Positions 39,701-51,542 of a DNA stretch of 64,000 bases are shown piece by piece. The stretch is from Deuterostichococcus epilithicus (taxonomy: Eukaryota; Chlorophyta; Trebouxiophyceae; Prasiolales; Stichococcaceae). The DNA is taken from positions 1,240,082 to 1,304,081 of the forward strand of contig JAVTLE010000011.1 of assembly GCA_033439295.1 (NCBI GenBank), given 5' to 3'. Made by a program: the position numbers and the translations under genes. Each line of letters starts with the position of its first letter. Positions within the stretch are counted from its first letter, which is position 1. A model generated the notes under the pieces. It saw only the letters and a list, made by a program, of their open reading frames with translations, had not been told where the DNA came from and did not search any database.

Positions 39701-42700
39701 TCATCCGGGAGATGGGCGTCGAGTGCGGCGGCTCCAACGTGCAGATGGGGATCAATCCAGAGGACGGTGAGGGTTGTTTACTATGCAAAGTACCCCTGCG
39801 AGCTCTTGCCGCAACTGGGCAGGATGGCCACACGGCTGCGTCTTCTGGGAACCTGGTGTGGCACGCAGCAGCAAGGGCGGCCAGGGGAAAGCGCGGAGTG
39901 ATGCATCGGGGTGAAGCTTCAGGAGAACAGGCGCATCCCTCCGCACTTTCCCCTCGCGACGTAAGCGGCGCACGCGTGCGGCCAGCAGTCTCGGCCGGCT
40001 GAGAGGCCAGCGCACTGGAGCTTAGATGTGGCTGCTGACCCAATGCCCGCACTGCCGCCGCAGGCGAGATGATGATCATCGAGATGAACCCCCGGGTGTC
40101 GCGCTCCTCGGCGCTGGCCTCCAAGGCGACGGGCTTCCCCATCGCCAAGATCGCCGCCAAGCTGGCCATGGGCAAGACGCTGGACATGATTCCCAACGAC
40201 ATCACGTCCAAGACGCCCGCCTCCTTCGAGCCCTCCATTGACTACGTGGTCACCAAGGCACGCTATCAGACCGTGCTGGACTGCGCACCGGCGTGTGTGC
40301 TGCCACCCCCAACATGGCGCGATGCGCATGTCTTGTGTGGTGCCTTGCAGCACGATGCTTGAGCACATGAGATTGAGGCTGGTCGCTCCGGGCCGCGTCA
40401 GTGCCCCCGCAAGCGTGTTGAGCTTGGCTCAGCGACAGCAGCACTTCTTTTGTCGTCAACAATGGTCTGACACTGGGTGTGCCTGCGCAGATCCCGCGGT
40501 TCGCCTTCGAGAAGTTCCCGGGCGCCAAGGCAGAACTGTCGACGCAGATGAAGTCTGTGGGCGAGGCCATGGCCATCGGCCGCACCTTCCAGGTGTGCCG
40601 CTGCAGGAGGGCTCGCAACCAAGACCCACACTGTGCTTGGCTACTCGTCTCGATACGCAGCACACGTCAGGACCGCTCAGGCTCGAGCCGGTTGCACAGA
40701 AAGCGGCTTCGCCAGCGCCTGATTGTCTCCACCTACAGCACCTCGACGCCAGGTAATTCGAAGCGTCAGAACGTCACGCCGCCGTGCGTGTGTGCTGCAA
40801 CAGGAGTCGTTCCAAAAGGCGCTGCGCAGCCTGGAGACAGGCTGCGACGGCTGGTCGCTGCCCAAGAAGTGGAAGCGCCTGGACGCCGCCAAGACGGTCT
40901 ACAACCTGCGCGTGCCCAACCCCGAGCGCATGCTCGTCGTCAAGCAGGCAAGGGAACCTCCAAAAAAGTGTAGGCTGCTACGCCTGGACATCCGTCCATC
41001 GGCTGGTGGCGGGCCCGGGGTGGGGACGCACACCAGCTGCAATTCCGGGTCCCAGGCAGGGCGACCGGCGGCAGAGCAGGGCTTCTGCTGGAAGTGGAGG
41101 ACATGAACAGGAAAGAATCAAAAGGGACAGAAGGGAAAGGTTGACCACGCAAAGAGGTCTTTGCTTGTGAAGGCCCATGCGGACCGCGCCTGTCGCTGGC
41201 GCGCAGGCGTTTGAGGACGGTATGACGCAGGCGGACGTCCGGGAGTACACCCAGATGGACCCCTGGTTCATCGAGCAGCTGTGGGAGCTGCACCAGGCGG
41301 AGACCTGGCTGCGCACCAAGTCGCTGGGCGAGCTGACCGCCGACGAGCTGCTGCACCTCAAGCAGCGCGGCTTCAGCGACGTCCAGATCGGCCGCTTCAC
41401 CTGTGAGTGCTCATGTCTCGCCCGCTTGGCCGCCCGCCTCCACGTGCCTCGTCTACAGAATCCTGGTTCATTGATGGGCTGTGGCTGCTCTCGGGGATGC
41501 CGCCGACGACGAGCTAGCCTCTTCGTTTCTCACCTGCTGTCGATGCGCATACACGCCCTTGACCCAATTATGGGAACGGCGCGGGGTCTGCTGGGATCCG
41601 GAGCTGGTCGCCTGGTCGCCTGCAGTCCCCTGCAGTATCCGGACCAATTTGCCAACATGATCCACTCTCGTGAGAAGAGTCACTTCATCACAGCGGCGGC
41701 GCCGCTGGAGGTGCGGGCGCGGCGGAAGGAGCTGGGCGTGGAGCCCTCGATGAAGCGGGTGGACACATGCGCTGCGGAGTTCGAGGCGGGCACCCCCTAC
41801 ATGTACTCCAGCTACGACGGCTCGTGCGAGTGCGAGCCCACTGCCGAGCGCAAGGTGCGCTTGACGCTGGCTGCACCGGCACCCCTTGCACCCGTTGGCG
41901 CGGAGTGGCACGCCCTGCGCAGCTTGCCGTCGCTCTGGGATAGGAAGGGAAGGTGCACAGAGGGTCCTGCAGCCAACACATGAACGCCTCACGGTGGCTG
42001 ACGGTCCCATGGCTGCGCCCACAGGTGCTCATCCTTGGCGCGGGCCCCAACCGCATTGGGCAGGGCATCGAGTTCGACTACTGCTGCTGCCATGCGTCCT
42101 TCGCCCTCAGGTGCCCGCCTTCCTGATGGGCTGTGCCCGCACCTGCTCCGCAAGGAGCCTCGCATGACAGGCATCGGGCTCGGCCGTCGTTGGCGGCCAC
42201 TGAGAGGCGGGCACTTCACTTCGAGGGCACTTCGTGTGTGACGTGGCAGAAGCCGAAACCCAACGTAGGTCGTGACGAATCTCGAACGTGTGCGTGCTCT
42301 TCCTGCCGGCAGGGACGCGGGCTTCGAGACGATCATGCTGAACTGCAACCCAGAGACGGTGTCCACTGATTACGACACCTCCAGCCGGCTGTACTTCGAG
42401 CCGCTCACTGTGGAGGACGTGCTGAACGTCATCGAGAAGGAGCGCCCGGAGGGCATCATCGTGCAGTTTGGCGGGCAGACGCCGCTGTCCATCGCCAAGC
42501 CGCTGGCGGAGGCGCTTGCAAAGAACCCGATCCCGGCGGCCTCCGGTGCGGCGCCTTTGCGTCGCTGCCCACCCCAGATGGCTGCGCACATGCGCACCGA
42601 CACTCTTCGCCAGCCTGTCGTCGGCTCTGGCCGGGTTAAGAGCCGTTGAAACCTGACGTCATGCCCATGCCGCCGCGTTGACGCGATGCACCGCATACAC

Positions 42701-45700
42701 AGCAGGCTGGTCACACACCCACGGAGGCACACACTGACAACCCACCTGCCGTGGCGCGCGTAGGCATCGGCAACACGCAGATCTGGGGCACGCAGCCGGA
42801 CTCCATTGACGAGGCGGAGGACCGGGACCGCTGGATGGCGTGCCTGGAGCGGCTGAACATCAAGCAGCCGCCGGGCGCCATGGTCACCACCGAGGACGGC
42901 GCCATCAGCACTGCCGCCAAGCTGGGCTACCCGGTGCGATTTCTTTGAGGTCAGACTGGTTGAGTCCGATGTTTCATGGTGGCTGGGGACGGGTGCAGCC
43001 CCCTTTGGTGGCAACAGTTCGGAACAGCAGTGCCATCCTCCACAGCAGGTGTGTGGACTTGGAGGATGGTGTGTCGTATCCAATTCATGTTTGGTGGCCC
43101 CGCAAGCCACACATCAGCCAAAGCCCGGTGGCAGGGCCACCGGCTGATGCTGGCCGATGCTGCTAGACGCAACAGTTCTGCGGCTGTGCGGCGTCGCATG
43201 CAGCCTTCGCACGAACATCTCGGGTCGCCTGTCTGCCCAGGCTGGAGTGAACACTCCTTGCTCCCGCAGGTCATGGTGCGGCCATCGTACGTGCTGGGCG
43301 GGCGCGCCATGGAGATCGTGTACTCCGACAAGGACCTGCACCGCTACATCAACACCGCAGTGGAGGCAAGCTGCCTGTTCCTCGTGCATCCCAACTTAGC
43401 CAGCGATGCAGGCTCCCTTGGGGCTCGCTGCGTACGTGTGTTCTCAGCGGGCCGCCCAGCGCTTCTGTCTCAGTGATGCGCCGCTGCGCAACCGGCAGCT
43501 GTGGGATGCAGCCGTATGCATGCACATTCTCGGTCCAGTCCAAACACGCCAGAATTGCAGGTCACTCGAAACGGCTGGTGCTCCTGCACAAGTAGCTGGC
43601 AGAAGCGAGGCAGGAGTGAGGCAGAACTCACAACACAGCGACACACTGTCTCCGGGGCTCTGGCGCTGTTGTCAATCCATGACATCCTAGCAAAGACACC
43701 CCCACCATCAACAAACACCTGCACCCAAGCGTAGGTGGACTCGGAGCGGCCGGTGCTGGTGGACAAGTACCTGGACCGCGCTGACGAGCTGGACGTGGAC
43801 GCGCTGTGCGACAAGGATGGCAATGTCGTCATCGCCGGCATCATGCAGCACATCGAGCAGGTGCGGCCCTGCGGCATGCTCTGCACAGCGGCAGGCCGCG
43901 GGTGCTGCGGCGTGTGCGTCAGTGCTGCAGTGCGCCAAGCAATGCATGCGCAAATTTTGTGGTTCACGTCATTGACACCTCGTACATACGTGTTGTAACC
44001 TGTGTGCTCAGGCGGGTGTGCACTCGGGCGACTCGGCGTGCGTCATCCCAGCGCAGACGGTGTCGGAGGAGTGCCTGCAGGTAAGACGGAAGGCCGCAGG
44101 CATGAAGGATGAAACGACGGATCGACTGCGGTGTTCCGTGTTGAGGGCACCCTCCCAGGGAGGCGCCGCTGGTGTCTGGAGGCATCCTCGTCATGCTGTT
44201 GCGCCGCGTGCATGCGCGAGTCCCTGCTGACTGGCTGGTCTCGGCATCCTGAACACTCGCCCCTGCCGCTGCAGGTCATCCGGGAGTGGACGCCCAAGCT
44301 GGCCAAGGACCTGAAGGTCATTGGCCTCATCAATATCCAGTACTGCGTGCAGGATGGCCAGGTGGGTCCCGCAGCCTCTCGCCCTAGGTTCACCTCCTAC
44401 CCTGACCCCAGTATGACAGTCTTCCGTGGACGGCACACTTCTTCGTGGGTGCACACCGATGGCGCCCAGCGAGCAGACCAGGCACCAATCAAGGCAGCAC
44501 CACCGTCACCGGGTGCACACGCCCTGCACGCTCCGGCTGGTACCTTCTAATTCAGCCTCATTCACCCTGCCTTGATACGACAGCCAAGTCTTGTGACGCA
44601 TCGCAGGTGTACATCATCGAGGCCAACCCCCGTGCGTCGCGCACGGTGCCCTTCGTGGCCAAGGCGGTGGGGCACCCCATCGTCAAGTATGCCAGCCTCA
44701 TCATGGCGGGCGCCACGCTGCCCGAGATCGGCCTCACAGAGGAGCCGACGCTCAACCATGTTGCGGTGAAGGAGGCGGTGCTGCCCTTCGACAAATTCCC
44801 AGGCGCGATTCCATGTTGATTTCAATATTTCTAGTCACAGGGTTAAAACAAGCTGGTCGCACCATCGGCTGCGCATTGGAACCGGGAGTCGCTGTCGGAG
44901 CAGCCAGTGCTTGGCTGCCGAGCTCACGCAGCAGCTCTTTGCCACGTCATGAGGCACAAGGCAAACAATACGACGCTGGCAGGCTGATTGCCTGCGGCTC
45001 CACAATGGTGCAGCTGCTAATTTCATGCTTGACTCTGATGGCAACTATGCGCAGGCGCGGACACGCTGCTGGGGCCGGAGATGCGGTCGACAGGCGAGGT
45101 CATGGGCATTGACCGCGACTTCAGCAGCGCCTATGCCAAGGTCGGTGTTAGTTCTCGAGTTGCATGCCACAAGACTGGCATTTGCTGCAAATTGCTTTCT
45201 ATCCTTTCGTAGGTTCTGCTGCTTGTGCTTTCCTCATTTCAACCTCATTCACCAATCATTCACCAATTATAAGGCCAGCGTCGTTGCTGTTGTCCTGAGT
45301 AAGTCGGTCGCGGAGCTTGTCCAGCGAAACTGCTGGTGCATGTCGCAGGCGGCGATGGCAGCCGGGCAGCGGCTGCCGACCAGCGGCAACGTGTTCATCA
45401 CGATGACGGACCCCGCCAAGGCGGACATCGTGCCAGTCGCCAAGGAGCTGTCCGACCTCGGCTTTGGCATCCTTGCCACCCAGGCGCGCCCTCCTGCCTG
45501 CTGCCGCGCCCTCCTCTTGCAGCGCACGCTTCTCAGCTGGACGATGTCACGGCGGGCAATGTCTCAGCGACCCTAGACCCTGAAACCCTCTGAACCCGTT
45601 TCTCAGCAGCGTTCTTGAATCCGCACCTGCACTGTCCAGGGTGCGCACTGGCGGCTGCTCGTGCGGGTGCGGGTTTGGGACGCTGTCAACAGCTGGCCAG

Positions 45701-46622
45701 CCTCTGCACATCGGTGTGCCTGCTGCTGTGTGCAGGGCACAGCGGCAGCGCTTGAGGAGGGCGGCGTGAAGTGCGAGCGCGTGCTGAAGATCCAGGAGGG
45801 GCGGCCCAACGCCAGCGACCTGCTGAAGAACGGCGACATCAGCATGATGCTGCTGACCACGAAGGGTGCGCCGCCTGCTGCACCGCCACGACATCGACGC
45901 CAGCTGCTCCGCGCACCTGGCTCTGCACGGCTGCGCCGCAGCACCCTGGAACCCGCAACCTGCAGGTTGTCACATCATGCGCTTGCCAAGCCGGAGGTGT
46001 CCCGACGATCCTCCTCAGATGTGGATGCCAGTTCGCAACGGGCGACGAGCTGGACGGCAGGGACACCCGGCGCATGGTGCACCCCCCAGACCCAGCGGAG
46101 TGGCAACAGAATCAGGAGCTGTGTGCGTTCTGCGACAGGCGACGAGCCAGATGTACGGGACGGCAAGGACCTGCGGCGGCTGGCGCTAGCCCTCAAGGTT
46201 CCCATCATTACGACGGTCGCAGGCGCGCGCGCGACCGCCGCCGCCATAAAGGGGCTGCGCGACAAGCCGCTCCAGCACGTGCGCACCGCACCCAGCCTTC
46301 GTGATTTCGTCGCAGTCCGCCTGCTGCCTGCCCTACCCGCTCCCCCCTCTCAATGCAGCCGTCAGGGTTTACATCCCCAGTTGCCATGCGTCGTCAAGAA
46401 GTATTTCGTCCACCATTCGGCAACCCCCCGAAACACTGGCAGAAGCAACAATCACGAGCGGCAACTGGTCGTCCATGCAGGAGTTTTCCTGACACGGTCG
46501 CTCTGCTACCCCTGCAGATCCCGCTGCAGGATTACTTCCCGGACTACGTGTCAGCACAGGCAGCCTTGGCAGAGGAGGTGACTGCTCCGAAGGAGCCGCC
46601 GCCGCTGGCGCCGGTGGTGTGA
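36790..46622 (+). CDS. carB: Carbamoyl-phosphate synthase large subunit, plastid
   Basis: Makes carbamoyl phosphate for arginine and pyrimidines, together with the small glutaminase subunit. ATG at 36790 opens [20 protein letters not shown], a plastid leader. Then the first ATP-grasp half: [119 protein letters not shown]. The oligomerisation domain follows: [26 protein letters not shown]. The second half has [98 protein letters not shown]. The C-terminal MGS-like domain has [12 protein letters not shown] and [23 protein letters not shown] at 46620-46622. All catalytic blocks are present. More than twenty exons; five introns begin with GC. Confidence 0.96.
38111..38150 (+). repeat. Decayed copy of a carB exon border (parent at 38218)
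   Basis: GCGTGTGTCTCTCAACCCACAG then GACGGCATGCTGG resembles GCGTGTGTTCCCAAATGACC then CACAG|GACGGCACGCTGG at the real exon start (38218, DGTLDKYG). The offset is about 80 bases. The copy keeps its CACAG acceptor. Confidence 0.7.
38805..38826 (+). repeat. Decayed copy of a carB donor border (parent at 38747)
   Basis: GCCTCCAGGGCGGACCAGGC matches GCCTCCATGACCGACCAGGC at the end of the real exon (AASMTDQ), 19 of 22 bases over the full match, including the GC donor dinucleotide. Confidence 0.6.
46031..46075 (+). repeat. Decayed copy of a carB exon start (parent at 46139)
   Basis: GGCGACGAGCTGGACGGCAG resembles the real exon GCGACGAGCCAGATGTACGG about 97 bases downstream ([14 protein letters not shown]). 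The acceptor of the copy is lost (GCAACG). Confidence 0.6.
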
Positions 46623-47249
46623 TGGACTCGGGTGAGCGTGCACCACCGTCTGGCCACCATATTTGCCTAGCAGCCGCCAGCGACAGAGCGGTGCCATGCC
46701 GATGACCAACTTGGGTGGTGCGCGTTACTGACATGCACCGCGAATGCTTGCAGGCTGGCGAACGTAGGGGTTCAATTGCACCATCTCTTTGGCGTTCTCG
46801 GGAAGATTCTGACGTTAGGAAGGGTGTGCTGTCGTGATGAGGGCGGCGACAAGACCACAGCCGGGCAATAAGCACACCTGGCTGCATCCGGGCGCAGGTG
46901 CCGTTGCTTCAAGTTGCCCCGTGCGATGTATACGATCAGGACTTGCCACCCCGAGCCTCGCCTGAGTGCACTTCAGCCCGTCCGGATGGTAGCCTTCGTG
47001 GCACCCGTTTGGAGCACTTTTGCTTTGCTTTACTCAGGATTTGCCACACATTTGTGGTGCTCTGGGTTAGTAATTTCCCACGCTAGGGCTCTGACGAACC
47101 CCGGGGGAAAAAAACGTCAGCACAGGGGAGATCCTGCTCAGCCGCAGACCCCGAGAAAAAAGGCTGACTCGATGCGTTCAGACAATTTGCTCCACAAGTG
47201 ATTCTCCTGCCGTCCGCTTTCTTGGAGTCTGCCAAAGGAGTCAGCGACA
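46623..47249. other. Intergenic, carB 3' flank / Mpv17 promoter
   Basis: About 630 bases with no conserved exon. Short open frames on both strands show no recognisable motif. A run of AAAAAA with flanking G/C at about 47106-47113 is the only low-complexity feature. Confidence 0.4.
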
Positions 47250-48771
47250 ATGGTTGTTACCGGACTGGCTGGCGGGGTGAGGCTTCCGTGCGCCAGACTC
47301 GTGCGATGCGCGCAGCCACCCTGTCGGCAACCTCTACGTTCCAGCACGGTCACGCAGGCCGTCCTCAGCTTCCCAAATCCAGAAGGCAGGGCACCGCAAG
47401 CAGCGTTCTATGTCGGCAGCCAGTACGGGCCGCTGCTCGCCAGGCCGGCTCGGGAGCAGCTGCACAGTCTGACCGCTCCAACCCCGGTGCCAGCATACAG
47501 CGAGGGCTTGTCCCACGCGTGGCGGCAGTACTTGCAGGCCCTTGCTGAACATCCACTGCTCACGAAGGTGCGGCCGCTTTGCGTCGCTGCAACGGTTGCG
47601 GTGGCAACTCCACAACTCCGCCGAGAGCATCCGGTGCAACAGCCTCCACCGATATCATCGAACGGTCAACCGCCTCGAGCCTGCACGTTGATCATGCTCA
47701 AATATCACACGTACAATCGGTGTCACGCTGGGCTCCTCGTTCGCTGTGTAGGTGCTCACCTGCGCATGCGGCCAGGGCATTGGCGACGTCATTGCCCAAG
47801 CCGCAACCTCGCAGGGCTTTGCAGCCGCGGGATTCGACCCCCATCGCGCCCTCGTGCTGTGCTCTTTCGCAGCGCTCGTCGGCGGCCCCACGGGCCACTT
47901 CTGGAACCGTTTCCTGGAGTCGCGCGTCGGCACGCAGCGTCCCACCAGCAACACGGCGGTTTTCGGCAAGCTCGCCCTGGATCAGGCAAGCTATTCAATG
48001 CATCATCATGATGACTGTGATGATGTACGGGCATTGTCAAATGATGGCGGTCCACTGCTAGCCCCACATGTCACATTCCATTTCTTCCCCACAGATGGTC
48101 ATGGCGCCGCTCGTCAACTGCGTGTTTCTGTCTTACATGCACTTTGTCATGCACGGTGGTGCCCTCGCCTCCCTGGCGCCATACGTTCAGGTGAAACCTC
48201 TTCCTGGCGCATTTTTACCCATATGGCAACGTATCTTGCACAGCACTACGGCTGCGCTGCATGATCAGGTGTCATGGCGATCTGCTCTCCCTCAACACCT
48301 GCACTCAGCAGTCGCTCATCGCTCCTTTGTGACTGTTGCGCCGTCTCGGATCGCAGGTGACGCTCCCCGCGCTGCTGGTTGCTAACTGGAAGGTGTCTTT
48401 TTCTTGCTTACCCTGGATCCGCCACAATCAATGCAATGAGAGCTGTTACTGCATGCAACACCATTAACGCTGGTGCCCTTGGCGGGATCGTAGTTCTGCC
48501 AACGCGTTGGCCTTGACACCCTCTTGCGCCCTTGTAGGTGTGGCCAGCAGCAAACGCGCTGGCATTCAAATTCATCCCACAAGACTTGCGCATCCTCTAC
48601 TGCAATGTCCTTGGCATTGCTTGGGTACGTGTCCAGTTCCGCCCTACTCCTGTTCCAGTCTTGTAGATGCTACACGTACGCACCTTGTTGTGCTCCAAGG
48701 GAGATGATGCCGGATAACTCTGCCTGCAGGGCACCTACGTCAGCCTGCTCAGCTCTGGCTCACTGGGCTGA
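47250..48771 (+). CDS. Mpv17/PMP22-family membrane protein
   Basis: Mpv17/PMP22 proteins are four-helix channels of mitochondrial, peroxisomal or plastid membranes. Six exons (47250-47567, 47752-47985, 48095-48190, 48357-48392, 48538-48624, 48730-48771), every intron in phase 0, give 270 residues. After a basic leader (MVVTGLAGGVRLPCARLV) come AWRQYLQALAEHPLLTK, VLTCACGQGIGDVIAQAATS, FAALVGGPTGHFWNRFLESR, LALDQMVMAPLVNCVFLSYM, VTLPALLVANWKVWPAANAL, FKFIPQDLRILYCNVLGIAW and GTYVSLLSSGSLG. W-x-Y...HP, the DQ-x3-AP block and NWK-WP-x2-N are family signatures. The second intron begins GCAAGC (47986). The leader could target mitochondrion or plastid. Confidence 0.92.
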
Positions 48772-49377
48772 GCGCCGCCAACCAACAGCGGGCAGCACAT
48801 CATAGAAGGAGCGACAGTATATTGGAACAAGCTTTGGTCACGAGAGGGATGGAGTGAGTGGGTCGATCTACCACACTCCGGCCAGGTGTGCACACCTGGC
48901 CGGCGGCACTTTCAGCAAGTGTGCTTGAAATTCTTTAGTTCGAGATGAGGCGGGGCGACAGGTGCCACAAGCTGAACCAAATTGGTTTTGGAACCCAGAC
49001 TCAGGTTAGGCAGAAATCTGCAATTGTCAGCCAGCTGGCCACTCGCCACTGGTCCAATTTTGGCGTTCGCCTTCAAAAAGCTCATCTCGGAGGCGGGCTA
49101 GTGTTGTTGTGCTGCATGATAACATCTGATTTCGGATTGTTGAAATTGCTAGGCAGGTCATGGACAGACCTCAATCGCTTCTGATTTATAAAGCGTAGGC
49201 AAACATGTAAGAGGACACACAGAATGCGTCATGTCTTGCCGCTCAACGCGCGTCTGCCGGCCCCCTCTGCATCGCTCCTCAGCATCTCTAGGAGGGCCCT
49301 GCGCCACCACCCCACACAAACATGATGTCATGTGCCAGCCATGAACGAGGCAGGCATTCAGCACCAGCTACAGACAC
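48772..49377. other. Convergent intergenic region with palindrome
   Basis: 3' flanks of the Mpv17 and APH-fold kinase genes. It contains a 26-base perfect palindrome and, at about 49205, a plus-strand TGTAA (CATGTAAGAGG) that could end the Mpv17 transcript. No gene recognised. Confidence 0.45.
48878..48903. repeat. 26-base perfect palindrome
   Basis: Two 13-base arms, CCGGCCAGGTGTG and its exact reverse complement, abut with no spacer. It lies about 107 bases past the Mpv17 stop, so it would form a perfect hairpin in the 3' UTR or downstream region. Confidence 0.9.
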
Positions 49378-51448
49378 TCACCAGTGTGCCGCATGGCTAC
49401 TGGTAAGGTACGTGATGTTTCCCGGATCCTGCAAGAGTTCCACATAGCTCATGAGTGCAGGATCGCTTTTCTCCAACTGTCATGGTGGTGTGGCTGCCCG
49501 CACATGCAGCGCATGGTGTCGCACCAGAGCGGCTGTCGCTGCCCCAATTAGGAGAGTCTGCGCGCTGCGGCAGGCCACCAGCGTAGGTAGCATGTGCAAT
49601 TCCAGTTGAGTGAGTGTGAGTTCCGACTGGTAGCCAGCCTGCAGGCAGAGGGTCTTTGTTCAAAACATGTACAGCGGGCGCCTTCCGCAGCTCTCTGCAG
49701 CACTGGGCCATCAGCAGGTAGGCATGTCCTCCCGCCACACCCAAAGTCACAATCGCGCACCAGCAGCGCAGCAGCTGCCTCCAGGGGCTGGTCGTGGACG
49801 GTCAGCTCCATGGCATAGCAGAGCGCTATGGCAACCTGCATGGCGTCAAAAATCTATTGCCACGCCGCAGCACTGTCCCGCATGACACGACAGCATCCTG
49901 CGCGGCAAGGTGTGCAAGTGCAGGACGAGCACAGCGATCGGCTACCTCCGCAGCGAGCCATGTGCAGCAGCAATCGCCCCAGTCAATCAGGCCAGTCACA
50001 GCGTTTCCGTCCACCTGCAACGAGCAGCTGGGCATGCATTAACATCTCCAGCCGTGTCACATACACGGAGCGTCAGCCACATGGATAATAATGGTCTAGC
50101 GCCGCCTGGCCAGCATCCCATATAGCACCACATGACCCGCACCGCACCAGTATGTTGTCTGGGTTGCCATCCCCGTGGATCCAGCCCATGCGCAAGGCAG
50201 CCGCTGCGGGCTCGACTATGGCCCCGTGCTGCTGCTGCACCCACTCGAGGCTCGCCCTGGAGAAATGGGGCATCGTCAATTTCCAGCCGTCACATGCCAA
50301 GCTGCTGGCGCCAGCATCGCCCAGGCCGACGGAGAGTAGTTTCACTTATCGTTGTCAAGGTTCTTCAAGGGTAAGAAGCGCCATCCCTGACCTCTGCTTG
50401 GCGTCCGCATGCCGCGGCAGCAGCGTGTCAATTGTGGCCGCTGCGGAGCGAAGGTCCCACAAGCCGGGCCTGGCATGCTGGCTGAGCGGCGGGCTGAAGC
50501 TGTTGAGTGCGGCGCCTAGCCGCCCAAGGAACGCGCCGATGCTCCAAAACAGCTGCGTCGACTGCGTGATGCGTGACAAATAGTCGATCAGACGAGCTGC
50601 TTACCGGAGCGGGGAAACTCGTGCAATGTACGAGCAAGCCAAGGTGCATCGATGACGCACCCGCGGCGATTTGGATAGCAGGCTGCCTGGCAAGTACGTC
50701 AGCAGGCGAACGGCGTGCGGCGCAGTTCGCTGGGAGCCTACAAGGGGCAGGTCGGCAAATGCGGTGTAGGCGCCGTCAGCTGCTGTGCACGGCGCCGGCA
50801 CCGGAAAATTGAAGCCCAGAAGGTGCCGCAAGATCAGATTCTGAACCTGCAGATCAAGCATCGCGATGCCGACCAGTCAACTCCAGGCCTGCCTCTGTTC
50901 ATGCATCAAGGAAAATTGCACACATCAATGTCAGAATGCCTGCGTACGAAATGCAGCCCTGTGCCATGACGGCAGTGCGAATGGGCTGGGTGAGGCTGCA
51001 CATGCAATATTGCTCTCGCCTCGATGTTTTCACGTTCTGCTGAGTCCAGGTGATTGTGGACTTTCAGAATGAACTCTTGTACACTGCCGTTGCGGCCAGA
51101 GTGCGGCTGACGCACAAGCCAGTTCCGGTCGTTGAAACTGTCTAGCTCGGCGCACACGATAGGAGCAAACCCGAAATGACGCTGAACGAGGCCCGCAGCG
51201 TCGGCGACAATCGGTCTGCAGCTCTGCTGGCCCAGCATGTGGTGATGCGCCAATGCGGCGTCACCGGCGCTCGCTGCCGCGACTGCCGGTGTGTAGCCTG
51301 CCGAACCGCTACCCCCTTCGTTGCGAACGTCAAGGCGACGTGTGAGGGTCCAACATGGGTGAAACGTGCTGTGGCTGGCTGTAAGGGGGTCGTTTGCATG
51401 ATGCAATTGCAGACTTCAGACCTGCCCTGTAGCGTAGGGCAGCTCCAT
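49378..51448 (-). CDS. APH-fold kinase, hydroxylysine kinase (HYKK/AGPHD1)-like
   Basis: Aminoglycoside-phosphotransferase-fold small-molecule kinase; the closest layout is hydroxy-L-lysine kinase, substrate unproven. Reverse strand in order: [20 protein letters not shown] with [28 protein letters not shown] (lysine of the ATP site in FILKVHN), [72 protein letters not shown] (catalytic Brenner motif HGDxxxxN), [20 protein letters not shown] (metal-binding DWGD), [21 protein letters not shown] possible last exon [20 protein letters not shown] ends with TGA at 49378-49380. Catalytic residues are intact. The first exon is uncertain; a short ATG exon MELPYATGQ at 51448 is a candidate but its phase does not fit perfectly. 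Confidence 0.75.
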
Positions 51449-51542
51449 GCTCGTGAGGCCTGGACCCGCCGGTCCTGTTCGCGTAATAACTGTGCCGAGG
51501 CCTGCATCACATTTGCTTCCGCAGCTGCGAGGGGCTGAAGCC
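51449..51542. promoter_or_regulatory. Short divergent promoter region, HYKK-like / DNAJC21
   Basis: Under 100 bases separate the proposed starts if the kinase begins at 51448, so the two genes would share one compact promoter. Confidence 0.35.
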
